This document shows positions 1 through 9,672 of a stretch of 64,000 nt of DNA, in pieces; the first letter of the stretch is position 1, and the number at the start of each line of letters is the position of its first letter. The stretch spans positions 113,521 to 177,520 of the forward strand of contig NW_005178988.1 in assembly GCF_000350225.1 (NCBI RefSeq), in the 5' to 3' direction. Under the pieces are notes generated by a model that did not search any database, was not told the origin of the DNA, and was given only the letters and a program-made list of their open reading frames with translations. Source of the stretch: Chondrus crispus. Its lineage: Eukaryota > Rhodophyta > Florideophyceae > Gigartinales > Gigartinaceae. Both the position numbers and the translations under genes were made by a program.

Positions 1-459
1 CCCCAGCGTCAAGGTTTCCCGAATCGTTCGGGTGGGGGCGCACGCTTCGCCCCACGTGGAGGTGGGTATCGCCGTAACGAACTCGATCGTCGTGATCGAC
101 CCGATTACCGCCAGGCGGACACAAGGTATCCCCGTCAAGGAAGGGGAAGTGACCGGGACCGTTCTCGGTTACCTCAACAGGTACAGAATGCGATCATGTA
201 CTTGCAAGATTGGGTAGAGGGTCCGCATCCCCTATCCCAGGAGGGTCACGAAGGAGAATCGGTTCTCCCTGTCCCCCATATCCTGCGACGTCCCGACGTC
301 GCAAGTCAAGGTCAAGAAGTACCCGAATACTTCGCCGATAACGTGGTGCCGCAGTGGGTGAGACATCCCAACCCACGGGGCCGAGGAGCGGAAGAAGATC
401 TGGCCGCCGATAGCCAGGAAGGTAGCTCCAATAGCACCGGTAGTTCGAAAAAAGGGTAA
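1..459 (+). CDS. gag: gag polyprotein C-terminus (partial), gypsy copy A
   Basis: Frame 1 is open from the first base of the window to TAA at 457-459. The product is rich in Arg, Gly, Asp and Tyr, as expected of a nucleocapsid tail. It shares the segment QVQNAIMYLQDW with the gag tail of copy C (VQNVIMYLQDW near 40740), which fixes frame and identity. Copy C shifts frame shortly after this point, so copy A shows the fuller tail ending in SSKKG. The capsid and zinc knuckle lie upstream of the window. The pol frame is already open at 444 and overlaps the gag stop, so pol is probably made as a frameshift fusion. Confidence 0.85.
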   Translation, partial: PQRQGFPNRSGGGARFAPRGGGYRRNELDRRDRPDYRQADTRYPRQGRGSDRDRSRLPQQVQNAIMYLQDWVEGPHPLSQEGHEGESVLPVPHILRRPDVASQGQEVPEYFADNVVPQWVRHPNPRGRGAEEDLAADSQEGSSNSTGSSKKG

Positions 460-599
460 AGACGGTTACGTCCACGCGGTCGCGTGAGCCGTCTTGTCCC
501 CACGAACTCGACCGGTCCCCACGTGCTCGCCTAGGTCACGGGGGGTATTGTCCGATAATACACCCCTCGCCACCGGAAGCGAGCACAGTAGCCCCTGCA

Positions 600-3500
600 A
601 TGCCGATACAGGGGGGAGCGAACGTCGAGGCCTCCGTAAGCCCGACGTTAGGAGAGGACAGCACCGGGACGCCCGTAGTACCGGTGATGGGTAATGAAAA
701 GGACGGGAGTACCGACGACCAAAAAGAACAGGTCGACCTCCAGACTCCTGTGAGGCCAAGGGAGCCGACGAAATGTCCGCCACGTACGGACTCAAGCACC
801 AGAGGGGGCATCACGGAGACGCGGAAGCCCCACGACTCAGGTAGAAGAAAACGCAGGAGGGGCCAGAACCGAAGGCGACGACCTCGGCGGAACGATCTCG
901 CCGAACGGGTTGCGCCCAAGATGGTCGACGGCATTGTATGCCTCATGACGTCCAAGATATATAACGTCCTTGGCTCCGTGGCCACCGAAGGTAACGCGTT
1001 CAAGCCCCACACGATCGCCGTTGATACGTGTTCGGGCTACAACTTAGTGAGGAAGGCCGACCTCCCTCCCGACTGGACCCGCTTCGTAATACGGGACGCG
1101 CCATTACCCCGACTGGCTGGCGCGAACAGTAACCCGCTTCGACTTACGGCGGTCGTCCGCCTTGCAGTCCGTTTGCGGAACACGACGTTCCGTATACCGT
1201 TCGTGGTGGCGGAACAGCTTGCCGTTCCCGTTCTTCTCGGCACGGCGTTCATCGATGCCCACGTACGTAGCATCGACATCGACGGACAGAAGCTCGAACT
1301 TCGACACGGTGGCTCCGTAGCCATCGTCGACGGAAAGGGGGAGCCGACTCCCCCTACAAGGCGACACGGACGCCAAACGAGCCGGCCGGATGTACGGGAT
1401 GAGGCCCCGCAGGCGATCCGACTCGCCCGCTGGGTTACCATCCCCGCGATGTCGCAAGCCCGAGTGCGCGTCACCACCGCGGGGAGGGGCCTCGTGTTCC
1501 TGGAACCAAAGCCCTCACTCCAACACCGACATGGAGTGAGGTTGACGAATGGCGTCGCCGAGGTTTTGCCGAATCAGACCTTCGACGTCATCGTCGCGAA
1601 CTTTTCGCGACGGGAAAGGCGGCTTCCGAAGCACACCGTCGTGGGATACGCGAAGCGCAACCCCCTCGCGATCCTCACGCCCGAACGGAGGGTTGCCGAG
1701 GGGATCGCGCACGCGCTACACCTGACCGACTTGACCGATCAAGTCGGGAAGGCCGGAGCTGGACGACCGAGCTCCGACGAACGGACGACCGTCGTGAAGA
1801 AAGGGGTGGTCACGGACGAACGGCCACCTCAAGACCAACCGACGGCGGAGGGTACTGTACCCCCGCAGAAAAAGGATCCCGAAAATCCACCGATGGATTG
1901 GGAAAAAGAAATCGACTTGTCATACATCGACGATGACAAGCTCCGTGGCCACGTACTCGAGATGCTCCGTAAGCACTCGAGCCTGTGGAGCGGTGCGCTC
2001 GGAACTATACGAGCGACGGAACACCGCATTCCTCTCGAACCGGGTACGAAGCCGATACGTTCGATGCCCTACCGTAAGGGGCCCGCGATGCGCGAAATGG
2101 TCGCGAAGGAGGTCAACAAGATGTTGAACGCAGGGGTTATCGAACCCGCGAGCACCGAGTGGGCGTCCCCGGTGGTGCTCGTACCGAAGAAAGACGGATC
2201 TCTTCGGTTCTGCGTGGACTACCGGCGTCTCAACGCGAAGACTGCAGCGGATTCGTATCCGCTGCCTCGGATGGACGACTGCATTGACTCGCTGGGAGAC
2301 GCAGCCGTCTTCACCACGTTGGACTGCAATTCCGGTTATTGGCAGATCCCGGTCGCTCCGGAAGACCGGGATAAGACCACGTTTACTACGCACATGGGCA
2401 CGTTTCGCCACTTGCGCATGCCGTTCGGACTAAAAGGGGCACCGGCCACCTTCCAACGCGCACTCGACATCATCCTATCTGGCGTACGTTGGCAAATATG
2501 CCTCGTGTACCTGGATGATGTCATCGTGTTCTCACGTACGCACGGAGAACACGCGAAGCATCTCGACATTGTCTTGAGCTTGCTGCGGAGTGCCGGAATC
2601 TCCCTCAAGCTCAAGAAGTGTAGCTTCTTTCAACCGAAGGTACACTACCTGGGGCACGTCATTTCCCCAGGTAAGTTAAGTGTGGCCGATACGGCGGCCG
2701 ACGCCTTCAAGACCTTCACATTCCCGAGGACGCTGACGCAAGTGCGCTCGTTCCTCGGGGCGTGCAACGTATACCGCCGATTCGTTAAGGGGTTCGCGAA
2801 GATAGCCCGTCCCCTGACCGACATGACGCGTAAGGATTCGGATCCTGACTTCTACAACCCTACGGAGGCGCAACGGGAGGCGTTCGAGAACCTCAAGAAG
2901 TCCATGATCGCTCCGCCGATCCTCGCCCTTCCGCGGTACGGCCGTCTGTACATGATCGACACGGATGCGAGCGCCTACCAGTTGGGCTGCACGTTGCTCC
3001 AAGAGCACGACCAGCCAAACGATTGGCGCCCCGTAGGCTATTGGTCCTACTCGCTGAACGACAGCGAGCGCAACTACAGCGCCACTGAACGCGAGTGCTT
3101 CGCCGTAGTGTGGGCCGTCCGCACACTACGGCCGTACGTTGAAGGCACGAAGTTCACCGTCCGGACGGATCACGACGCGCTGAGGTGGCTCATGTCCCTC
3201 ACGGAGAGTTCCGGAAGGCTCACCCGGTGGCGGCTACGTCTGGCTGAATACGATTTCACCATCCAGTACCGCCCCGGGCGCGTGCACCAAGTACCGGACG
3301 CCTTGTCACGCCTCGTGTCGCCAAGAGTCGCCGGCGACCCCCGCCCGGCCATCGAAGTGGATGACGACATCCCCACCTTCGACGCGGGTACGACCGTTCG
3401 AGACGTATCGAACGCGCTCGCGGACCACGTCTGTACCGGAAATTGCGACCACGAGGTCGAACACGTCTTCGCGACGACGCGAAGCCAAGCTGGGCCACGA

Positions 3501-4985
3501 AGAAGGCCGCGCGTCCGAACGCGCGACGAACCAAGGGGCGACGACGAAGCCCCCGTTCTCCAAGGACCCAGTCCGTTCTGGGAGGAGAACGACGAGTTCG
3601 ACGCCGTTGATCTCGAACGCGCCGAAGAACCCGAAGTCGGGGCGCCCGCATCCACGGTCGCTCCTCCGCAGGACGACCTACCGGCCCCTCTTACGTTTGA
3701 GGAGATCGCCGAGGAGCAACGCGTGGATGACTTCTGCCAAACCGTTTTGGCACGACAGTCAGAGTCCCGGGACTCCGCGTTCTTCGAGGACCACCAGGGG
3801 GTGCTCAAGCGGAGACACCCCTTCGACCCTGATATCGTACAGGTGGTGGTACCTCGGACGCTCCGCGCCAGGCTCCTTCGCCTGTGCCACAACCCGGCCA
3901 TCGCGGGACACCCGGGCCAGAACCGTATGTACTACGCGCTACGTCGCGAGTACTACTGGCCCCATCTCGCCGCAGATGTCGCCGCTACGGTGCGAGGGTG
4001 TCGGACGTGCGCGATGAACCGGGTTAAGTTGCAGAAACACCTCAACCGTTTGAGGTTGTTCCCGGCAACTCGGCCGCTCGAGAGCCTGGCTATCGACATT
4101 CTGGGTCCGCTCCCCAAGACGAAGTCAGGAAAACGGTTCCTGCTCGTAATTACCGACCGCTTCACTAAGCTTACGCAGGTCGTCGCGCTACGTACGATTA
4201 CCGCATACGCCGTCGCAGTCGCGTTCTGCGACGCCTGGGTATTTAAGTACGGCGTCCCGCGCACGTTACTGTCGGATAACGGACCGCAGTTCAACGCCAA
4301 GTTCTTCCACAGCACGTGCCGGGTTCTCGGGATTACGAACCTATATACGTCGGCATACCATCCGCAGACGAACGGAGAAGTCGAGCGATACAACCGGACG
4401 ATCGCCTCAATGCTGCGCAACTACGTAGGCGAGCACCAAGACGACTGGGATGTGTACGTGGGGCCGCTTACGTATGCGTACAACTCCCACGTACATCGCA
4501 CCACACGCACCACGCCGTTTGAGCTCGTGCTCAGCAGGCCACCGCCAGAGTTCTCCCTTCGAAGAGTCGATGATGGCGTTCCCCCTGCCGACAGGGGGAA
4601 TCAGCGAGCTGAGTTCCTAAAAACGCTGGACGATACGATACAAAAAGCCTACGGAAGCTTGCGTCGGACCCAAGCACGATACAAACGCGACTTCGACAAG
4701 CGCGTTCGAAGAATTAACGCACGTCTTAAGCCCGGGAATTACGTGTACCTGAACCCCTCCGATGGGGGGAAGACGTCGAACAAACTCGCATCACCGGCAG
4801 TCGGACCGTACCGAGTGCTCGCGAATGACAAACGCACCATCACGATCGACCGCGATGGTGTGACTGAGCGCGTCTCCGCAGACCGCTGCGTGTACTCACC
4901 CCACCGGCGAACGAGCCTCGGGCGAGCACGACTACACCCAGTGACCTTGCCGTCAAGGTCAGGGAGGGGACGCAGTTCGCAGTAG
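600..4985 (+). CDS. pol: Ty3/gypsy Pol polyprotein: protease, RT, RNase H, integrase
   Basis: An uninterrupted frame of 1461 residues from ATG 600; the same frame is open back to 444. An Arg-rich N-terminal stretch (about 80-100) is followed by an aspartic protease with DTCSG at 142-146, a variant of the usual DTG. The reverse transcriptase has the PVVLVPKKDG block and catalytic YLDD at 637-640. RNase H begins at IDTDAS near 786. The integrase has an HHCC zinc module near 1097-1135 and a DD35E triad at D1166, D1226 and E1262. The order RT-RH-IN is that of Ty3/gypsy. Enzymes cut the polyprotein, copy RNA into cDNA and insert it. Compared with copy C, a one-base loss near 4895-4910 replaces the chromodomain with about 25 unrelated residues. 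Confidence 0.95.
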   Translation: MPIQGGANVEASVSPTLGEDSTGTPVVPVMGNEKDGSTDDQKEQVDLQTPVRPREPTKCPPRTDSSTRGGITETRKPHDSGRRKRRRGQNRRRRPRRNDLAERVAPKMVDGIVCLMTSKIYNVLGSVATEGNAFKPHTIAVDTCSGYNLVRKADLPPDWTRFVIRDAPLPRLAGANSNPLRLTAVVRLAVRLRNTTFRIPFVVAEQLAVPVLLGTAFIDAHVRSIDIDGQKLELRHGGSVAIVDGKGEPTPPTRRHGRQTSRPDVRDEAPQAIRLARWVTIPAMSQARVRVTTAGRGLVFLEPKPSLQHRHGVRLTNGVAEVLPNQTFDVIVANFSRRERRLPKHTVVGYAKRNPLAILTPERRVAEGIAHALHLTDLTDQVGKAGAGRPSSDERTTVVKKGVVTDERPPQDQPTAEGTVPPQKKDPENPPMDWEKEIDLSYIDDDKLRGHVLEMLRKHSSLWSGALGTIRATEHRIPLEPGTKPIRSMPYRKGPAMREMVAKEVNKMLNAGVIEPASTEWASPVVLVPKKDGSLRFCVDYRRLNAKTAADSYPLPRMDDCIDSLGDAAVFTTLDCNSGYWQIPVAPEDRDKTTFTTHMGTFRHLRMPFGLKGAPATFQRALDIILSGVRWQICLVYLDDVIVFSRTHGEHAKHLDIVLSLLRSAGISLKLKKCSFFQPKVHYLGHVISPGKLSVADTAADAFKTFTFPRTLTQVRSFLGACNVYRRFVKGFAKIARPLTDMTRKDSDPDFYNPTEAQREAFENLKKSMIAPPILALPRYGRLYMIDTDASAYQLGCTLLQEHDQPNDWRPVGYWSYSLNDSERNYSATERECFAVVWAVRTLRPYVEGTKFTVRTDHDALRWLMSLTESSGRLTRWRLRLAEYDFTIQYRPGRVHQVPDALSRLVSPRVAGDPRPAIEVDDDIPTFDAGTTVRDVSNALADHVCTGNCDHEVEHVFATTRSQAGPRRRPRVRTRDEPRGDDEAPVLQGPSPFWEENDEFDAVDLERAEEPEVGAPASTVAPPQDDLPAPLTFEEIAEEQRVDDFCQTVLARQSESRDSAFFEDHQGVLKRRHPFDPDIVQVVVPRTLRARLLRLCHNPAIAGHPGQNRMYYALRREYYWPHLAADVAATVRGCRTCAMNRVKLQKHLNRLRLFPATRPLESLAIDILGPLPKTKSGKRFLLVITDRFTKLTQVVALRTITAYAVAVAFCDAWVFKYGVPRTLLSDNGPQFNAKFFHSTCRVLGITNLYTSAYHPQTNGEVERYNRTIASMLRNYVGEHQDDWDVYVGPLTYAYNSHVHRTTRTTPFELVLSRPPPEFSLRRVDDGVPPADRGNQRAEFLKTLDDTIQKAYGSLRRTQARYKRDFDKRVRRINARLKPGNYVYLNPSDGGKTSNKLASPAVGPYRVLANDKRTITIDRDGVTERVSADRCVYSPHRRTSLGRARLHPVTLPSRSGRGRSSQ

Positions 4986-5179
4986 AACGGCTGCTCAAGC
5001 ACCGGGTCATGGAGGATGGAACTCCGGAGTTCCTCATCAAGTGGGCGGATTACGACACGCCCACCTGGACCGCGCGGACTCACGTCCCAGAAGAGCTCGT
5101 GTCTCGCTACGCGAAACGACTTCGAGCGCGCACCGGTAGGGACCTCACTTCGGACCTGAACGCGGACGTTCAGTCTTGA
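4911..5179 (+). pseudogene. Displaced chromodomain of gypsy copy A integrase
   Basis: After the frame change near 4900, another frame still encodes the chromodomain seen in copy C, ending at TGA 5177-5179. Recognisable parts are AVERLL, EFLIKWADYD and TPTWTARTHVPE, matching the chromodomain pattern of an aromatic/Lys core followed by W-x-GY-like and TW blocks. In chromoviruses this C-terminal domain steers integration to particular chromatin. Here it is not translated with integrase unless a frame change occurs. Conservation of the displaced frame suggests a recent single-base deletion. Confidence 0.8.
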
Positions 5180-7123
5180 GGAAGGGGCCGTCAACCGTTC
5201 CGGTACGGCTAAACGCAACCGTTTCGTTACGGTTATATAAGTCTCTCGCAATTGGAAGACAAGGAACGTCAGGAAGGATAGGCCCACGGACGATCGCCGA
5301 CAAACGCGAGGCATGTCAATACGTATTGACAAGCAAGGTCAGGGTTACGAACACCCATCCACAACCGCCGAAGGAGGATGCAGTACGAAGGACGCCACGG
5401 AGAGCAAGGCGCTTTGCTGGTCTCTGCGCGCATTGGGACTAGACTGTACGTACTGTCTGACGAAAATGGCAGGCGACGACGGTCTAGGAAGGAATGGTTC
5501 ACGTAATAACCGAAGGGACGAAAGAGCAGACTCTGTTAGTGGCAAGAACGCAGACGAAGCCCTCACCGAGAGGACGCGCGCAATGGGCTCGAAGATGCGC
5601 GCCGGTACGCGAGAGTACGCGTAGGCGAGAGGTGGAGGGTTTGGACGAACGGCCGGGAGCACGGGCCCTATAGGGCTCGCTGCACTGCAGCGCCAGTCGC
5701 CACGGTACACTCAAAATAATGGGGGGCGTATGACAGCGCACCAATCACGGAGTGTGATTTAATTTTTGCTGAAATTATTTTGGCGGGAAAATTGGCCAAA
5801 TTTTGAGGTTGTTTTTTTGGGGTGATTGGATCAAGGGCTCAGAGCTGTTGCTGTGCGCGCACGCGCGCGCACAGGTACTGCACGCCGCTCATACGCCTGA
5901 CAGCAAGCACCGGCGCCGGTGTCAATCCGCCACCAACTGCGAAGAAAATAACGAAAAAAGAGGGAGCGCGAGCGACAGACGCCACTCACGTGCGCAAAGG
6001 TGCGCACGCGCCGCATGAGGGCCACGCAATACATGGCGGGCCGACCGGCCATGGCTGTTGTACTCGGCTCCTCGGACGGTGGCATGGGAGCAAGCACCGT
6101 ACACGGACCCTTCCCTCACTCCCGGAGGGAAGACGGACCCGACAACAGCTGTTACCATCGAGGAGGACGTCCCCTCGAGAAGCGCGCACGCCACTCGGCT
6201 CCCTTGTAGTAGCCTTTCCTCCCGCAACCGCGTACTGCGCAGGCGACCCGAACGGCACGGTGCCGTCAAGCTGGCACCAAAGTGGTAAGGCGGCACGGAC
6301 AGGAAGTCGACAAGGGGACCGGGCGTGAGTGGAGGAAGGGGTACGGCCCCCTTTCGGAAGCCCAAATACGGAGGGAGGGACGGCTCTCCCTACGCCCCGA
6401 GAAGGCGGACCCTAACCCCCGCCGACGACCAAGCCAGGCAACCACAGTTCCGGCAAGGAGGAGGGTGAGTACAAGGGCACTGCTCCTCGACGTCCCTGGC
6501 CCACACGGACGAGGCAGCATCCGTGCGCGCGGTAGCACGGCAGAAGGCGGTACGACCCGCTGTCCGTTTGGAGCATCAGCTCCGTCGCGTGACTTAGCCC
6601 GTGCCCCGGGGAACTGGCGTCCTGCGCCGTAGGGAGGACGCTCAGAGAAGGAGTCGAGCGCGAAGGAAGGAATTGAGGGGGGGCACCACCAGACGACCGG
6701 CGACGAGATCACGGACTCGAATCGCGTAGGGGAAAGCTCCAAGGCCAGCAAGGACGAGCCACACGGAGCAACCTGCTCCCTACTTCGAACGTGGATGCTA
6801 CTTCGTATGGCGAACGGTCCGTCCGGCTCGTGGGTCCTGTAGGGCATCCGCGGAAGGAGGAGTGCAGTACCGGTCGGTCGTGACGAGCTCAGCGCTCCTC
6901 ATGAACGGAGGATGCATGCCACGCGTCTCCCCGCCTACGCCGATTCTGCATGCACGGGGAAGGGCCCCCGTGGAGATGATACTTTCTCTTATCGTATACG
7001 CGCCCCGTATGCTGTCGTAGCGACCGGATGAGCAAGGAAGCAAAAAGGGGCCCTAAGTGGCTTTACGAAGATCGGAGTGATCAAGGGGGAAAGAGGCGCC
7101 GCACGAAGGAGGACAGCGCTGTA
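5180..7123 (+). other. Non-coding spacer between pol and antisense ORF, gypsy copy A
   Basis: About 1.9 kb with no convincing coding frame. Part of it (about 5930-6100) matches the equivalent spacer of copy C (about 46200-46330), sharing for example gcgcaaaggt and gaccggcc blocks, so it is a genuine part of the element. It is GC-rich with an AT-rich island at 5741-5829. The short ORFs here are not conserved between copies. Confidence 0.6.
5741..5829. repeat. Small AT-rich inverted-repeat island (MITE-like)
   Basis: An 89-bp AT-rich segment bounded by ccaatcac and gtgattgg, an 8-bp inverted repeat, within GC-rich spacer. A similar AT-rich block with ggcggga and T-runs lies at 49580-49660 in copy C. 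It could be a tiny MITE or an element-borne AT-rich signal. No target duplication was identified. Confidence 0.3.
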
Positions 7124-9634
7124 TTAGCGGTTCGTACCGCCAGGAGGAGCCGCCGACCCCAGAACGTAAGTGCTCGGAGGACAGTAGCTAGGATGACGGG
7201 GCGTCTCCGTCGCCACCTCATCGCGAGGGGGCATCACCACCTCGACGTGACGAGGCCAAGGGTGCGGAGGAACTACGGGCGCAACCATCTCGCCGACTGG
7301 AGGGGGAACGTACCCCCTCCCCTCATAAGGGTCCGGAATCCTCGGACGCGGCACGGAACCGGACGAAGGGTGCGTGGCGGAGAGAGATCGGAGAGTGTCA
7401 CGCTCACGGCGGTAGCGATCTCGCTCAGTAACCGCACGTTCCAAAGCGCCTTCCTGACGAAGGGAGGACTCCCGTAAGTCCCCCAGTTCACTCTGTAGCT
7501 GACGTAGCTGAGAAGAAAAGGCAGCGCGTTCATCCCCAAGGCGACACGCCTCTGCGCTACGAGCCAGGTACCAACCAGCCAGCGTACTGAGGAGGCTACC
7601 CACGCGCCAAGTTCGGTCGACCGAGTTCCCCAAGGCCAGCACAAGATCAGGGAAGGCCCTGATTTCGTCTCCCGTTAACGTGAAGTGCCGAATGGAGGCG
7701 CCGCCGGGGATGTTTAGAGGAGGGAGTGACGGAGTTGGAGACCCCACCGCGACGCCTTGACTCGCATCGAACGCGGGAGGGGCGCGGAAGGGATTCGCCC
7801 CCACATGTAGGGGGGTAGTCGGCTCTCCGTCTAAGTCCCTGTAACGTTTCCTGCGGGCTTCCCGCACCGCCGATCCAACTCCGGCGCCGCCGCGGTACGT
7901 CCCGCTGGCGGGTGGATTAGAGCGTGCCACGAAGGCGTCCGCACGACGGTCATATGCCAGAAACGTGCTGCGCAGGTTGGTCGTATAGTCCGTCCAGGGA
8001 CGGTGGTTCCGTTCCGGCACGTCCAAGGAGCGGTGCATCAGGTCAAGGACGAAAGAGTAGGACCACGACACGTGCTGCGTACCGTGTTCAAGTGGATGCA
8101 ACGCGACGTCAGGGAGCTCCGGAGCGACCCTACCAAGAAAAGACAGTACCGAACCGGGCTGTACGAAGACCCTCCCGTTGATGGAAACCTCGTTCATAAA
8201 AGCGTTTCCGACCGACCAAGCCCACTCTCGCTCCACGTTATAGAGGAGGACCTCGTGAGCGGGGTGGTGTCGGTCCGAGCAAGCATAGCCGAAATGCTTG
8301 AGGGCGTAGGGGAGTAAGACGTGTACTCCCAAGGAAGGAAAAGCCTCCCGTATCGACGTGGGTAATTCAGGGAAGTCGTCCGTCGACAACCCACGTTCGA
8401 ATGATGCAGACCGCAAAACGCGGCCGTCCGCCTCGCTCGCTTGGCGATAAGCAGACCAATCGTGCGGGGCTAGGGCAATCGAATGGAGTCTCATTAAGGA
8501 ACAGGCAGACTTCTGCAGTGTCGCACGCGTTCTCGAGTACGCATATGGCCGGGGGCTCACGTACAGTCCCGCCACCTCTGCAAGCACAAACCGTTGAGGA
8601 CCCCGGGGGCCGGGGTGGAACATATACGTCGCCATGCGATCAACATACTCCGCCTCTTCTATACTGTATACGAATGTTCTGTCACTGGGGATTTCATCTG
8701 GTAGCTGATATGGGGCACCGGTCCCCTCGGCCAGCAAACGTCCCAAGGCAAGCGAGGCCTCTTCGGTCAGGCCCTCTGCGTATATGAGACGGATACGTAA
8801 CAGGTCGGGACGTACCCGACCCTGCGAGAGGATCTCGCCGACGGTGATCCCTGATCGAGCGTAACGACGCCATGCGTACCTTAGACGACCAAAAGGAAGT
8901 GGCGTCGATCGCTCGAGGGGTACGCCCAACCACTGCGTCGTGGTTGCTGCGTCCTCCTGGGCTATACAACGGATATCCCGAGACGCCTCGGGCGGTGTCC
9001 CGGGGCGCCGACAGCTCCCATAAGCGCCATACGACCCCTCCGCGGGCTCGTACGCCGCGCTCCCCCGCCCCGACGACGGGGCCTCACCATTCCGCTCCAC
9101 CCCCACGTTGGACTGCGCAGCGGCGACGGAAGCCACTGCAGGGGCGGCACCCAACTCCGTGGACAACGTAGTCTCACGGGACCGCCGCCCTTGCTGGAAC
9201 GCCGGAAGGGAGGAGACCACGGGCGTAATCGACGCGTCTTGGAGCGGAGATGCCTCTTGCCTTGCCGTGGAACCTTGGGAACGGACCGGCCCTTCGACAG
9301 CTGATGTAACGATTGCGAAGCGAGACGGCTCACCGTGCAAGGGGTCTGTCCCCGCTAGGGCCCCAGTCGGCGGGGAACCTGCCATGACAACGAGAAGGGG
9401 GGAGCCGACGGGCCCGGTTGCGCGTACGATAATCAGAGAAAACAAACGCGAAGAGGGGATCAAGCAGAAATAGGGGTCAGCACGGGAGGTGGAGAAGAGA
9501 AGGGGACCGGCCAGCACGCGCATAGGCCACCGTCCGGGAAAAGAGGGGCGTGACGATGGAACGCGATCGCGAGAGGTACGCGGAGGGCTCGAGACGACTA
9601 CAAGCTCGGACATTTCCGCTCCCCTCAAGCACAT
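7124..9634 (-). CDS. Antisense accessory ORF of gypsy copy A, unknown function
   Basis: A continuous 836-codon frame (ATG at 9634, TAA at 7124-7126) runs opposite to gag-pol between pol and the 3' LTR. The frame is open a little further upstream but has no earlier ATG. No coding frame lies on the other strand, so its length is not a shadow effect. The N-terminal third is low-complexity, rich in Pro, Ser and Arg. The middle (about 250-600) looks globular. From about 700 to 755 a heptad-like stretch (QLRQLQSELGDLRES and onwards) predicts a coiled coil, followed by a Pro-rich tail. No known domain is recognised. The start is only about 40 bp from the 3' LTR, so an antisense promoter in or beside the LTR could drive it. 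Copy C has lost the region and its ATG. Confidence 0.7.
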   Translation of the reverse strand: MCLRGAEMSELVVVSSPPRTSRDRVPSSRPSFPGRWPMRVLAGPLLFSTSRADPYFCLIPSSRLFSLIIVRATGPVGSPLLVVMAGSPPTGALAGTDPLHGEPSRFAIVTSAVEGPVRSQGSTARQEASPLQDASITPVVSSLPAFQQGRRSRETTLSTELGAAPAVASVAAAQSNVGVERNGEAPSSGRGSAAYEPAEGSYGAYGSCRRPGTPPEASRDIRCIAQEDAATTTQWLGVPLERSTPLPFGRLRYAWRRYARSGITVGEILSQGRVRPDLLRIRLIYAEGLTEEASLALGRLLAEGTGAPYQLPDEIPSDRTFVYSIEEAEYVDRMATYMFHPGPRGPQRFVLAEVAGLYVSPRPYAYSRTRATLQKSACSLMRLHSIALAPHDWSAYRQASEADGRVLRSASFERGLSTDDFPELPTSIREAFPSLGVHVLLPYALKHFGYACSDRHHPAHEVLLYNVEREWAWSVGNAFMNEVSINGRVFVQPGSVLSFLGRVAPELPDVALHPLEHGTQHVSWSYSFVLDLMHRSLDVPERNHRPWTDYTTNLRSTFLAYDRRADAFVARSNPPASGTYRGGAGVGSAVREARRKRYRDLDGEPTTPLHVGANPFRAPPAFDASQGVAVGSPTPSLPPLNIPGGASIRHFTLTGDEIRAFPDLVLALGNSVDRTWRVGSLLSTLAGWYLARSAEACRLGDERAAFSSQLRQLQSELGDLRESSLRQEGALERAVTERDRYRRERDTLRSLSATHPSSGSVPRPRIPDPYEGRGYVPPPVGEMVAPVVPPHPWPRHVEVVMPPRDEVATETPRHPSYCPPSTYVLGSAAPPGGTNR

Positions 9635-9659
9635 GTGGACGCGGACGTCCACGCTTGAC

Positions 9660-9669
9660 GGGGGGGGGG
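9660..9669 (+). promoter_or_regulatory. Polypurine tract of gypsy copy A
   Basis: A run of ten G sits three bases before the 3' LTR start (TG at 9673), where plus-strand cDNA priming is expected. It is preceded by a dyad GTGGAC...GTCCAC that is also present in copy C at the same place. Confidence 0.75.
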
Positions 9670-9672
9670 TGG

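Noticed and set aside
3170..3901. 243-codon minus-strand ORF opposite gypsy pol
   Set aside because: It lies wholly within the confirmed pol frame of high GC bias and has no independent protein features; a similar shadow occurs in copy C.
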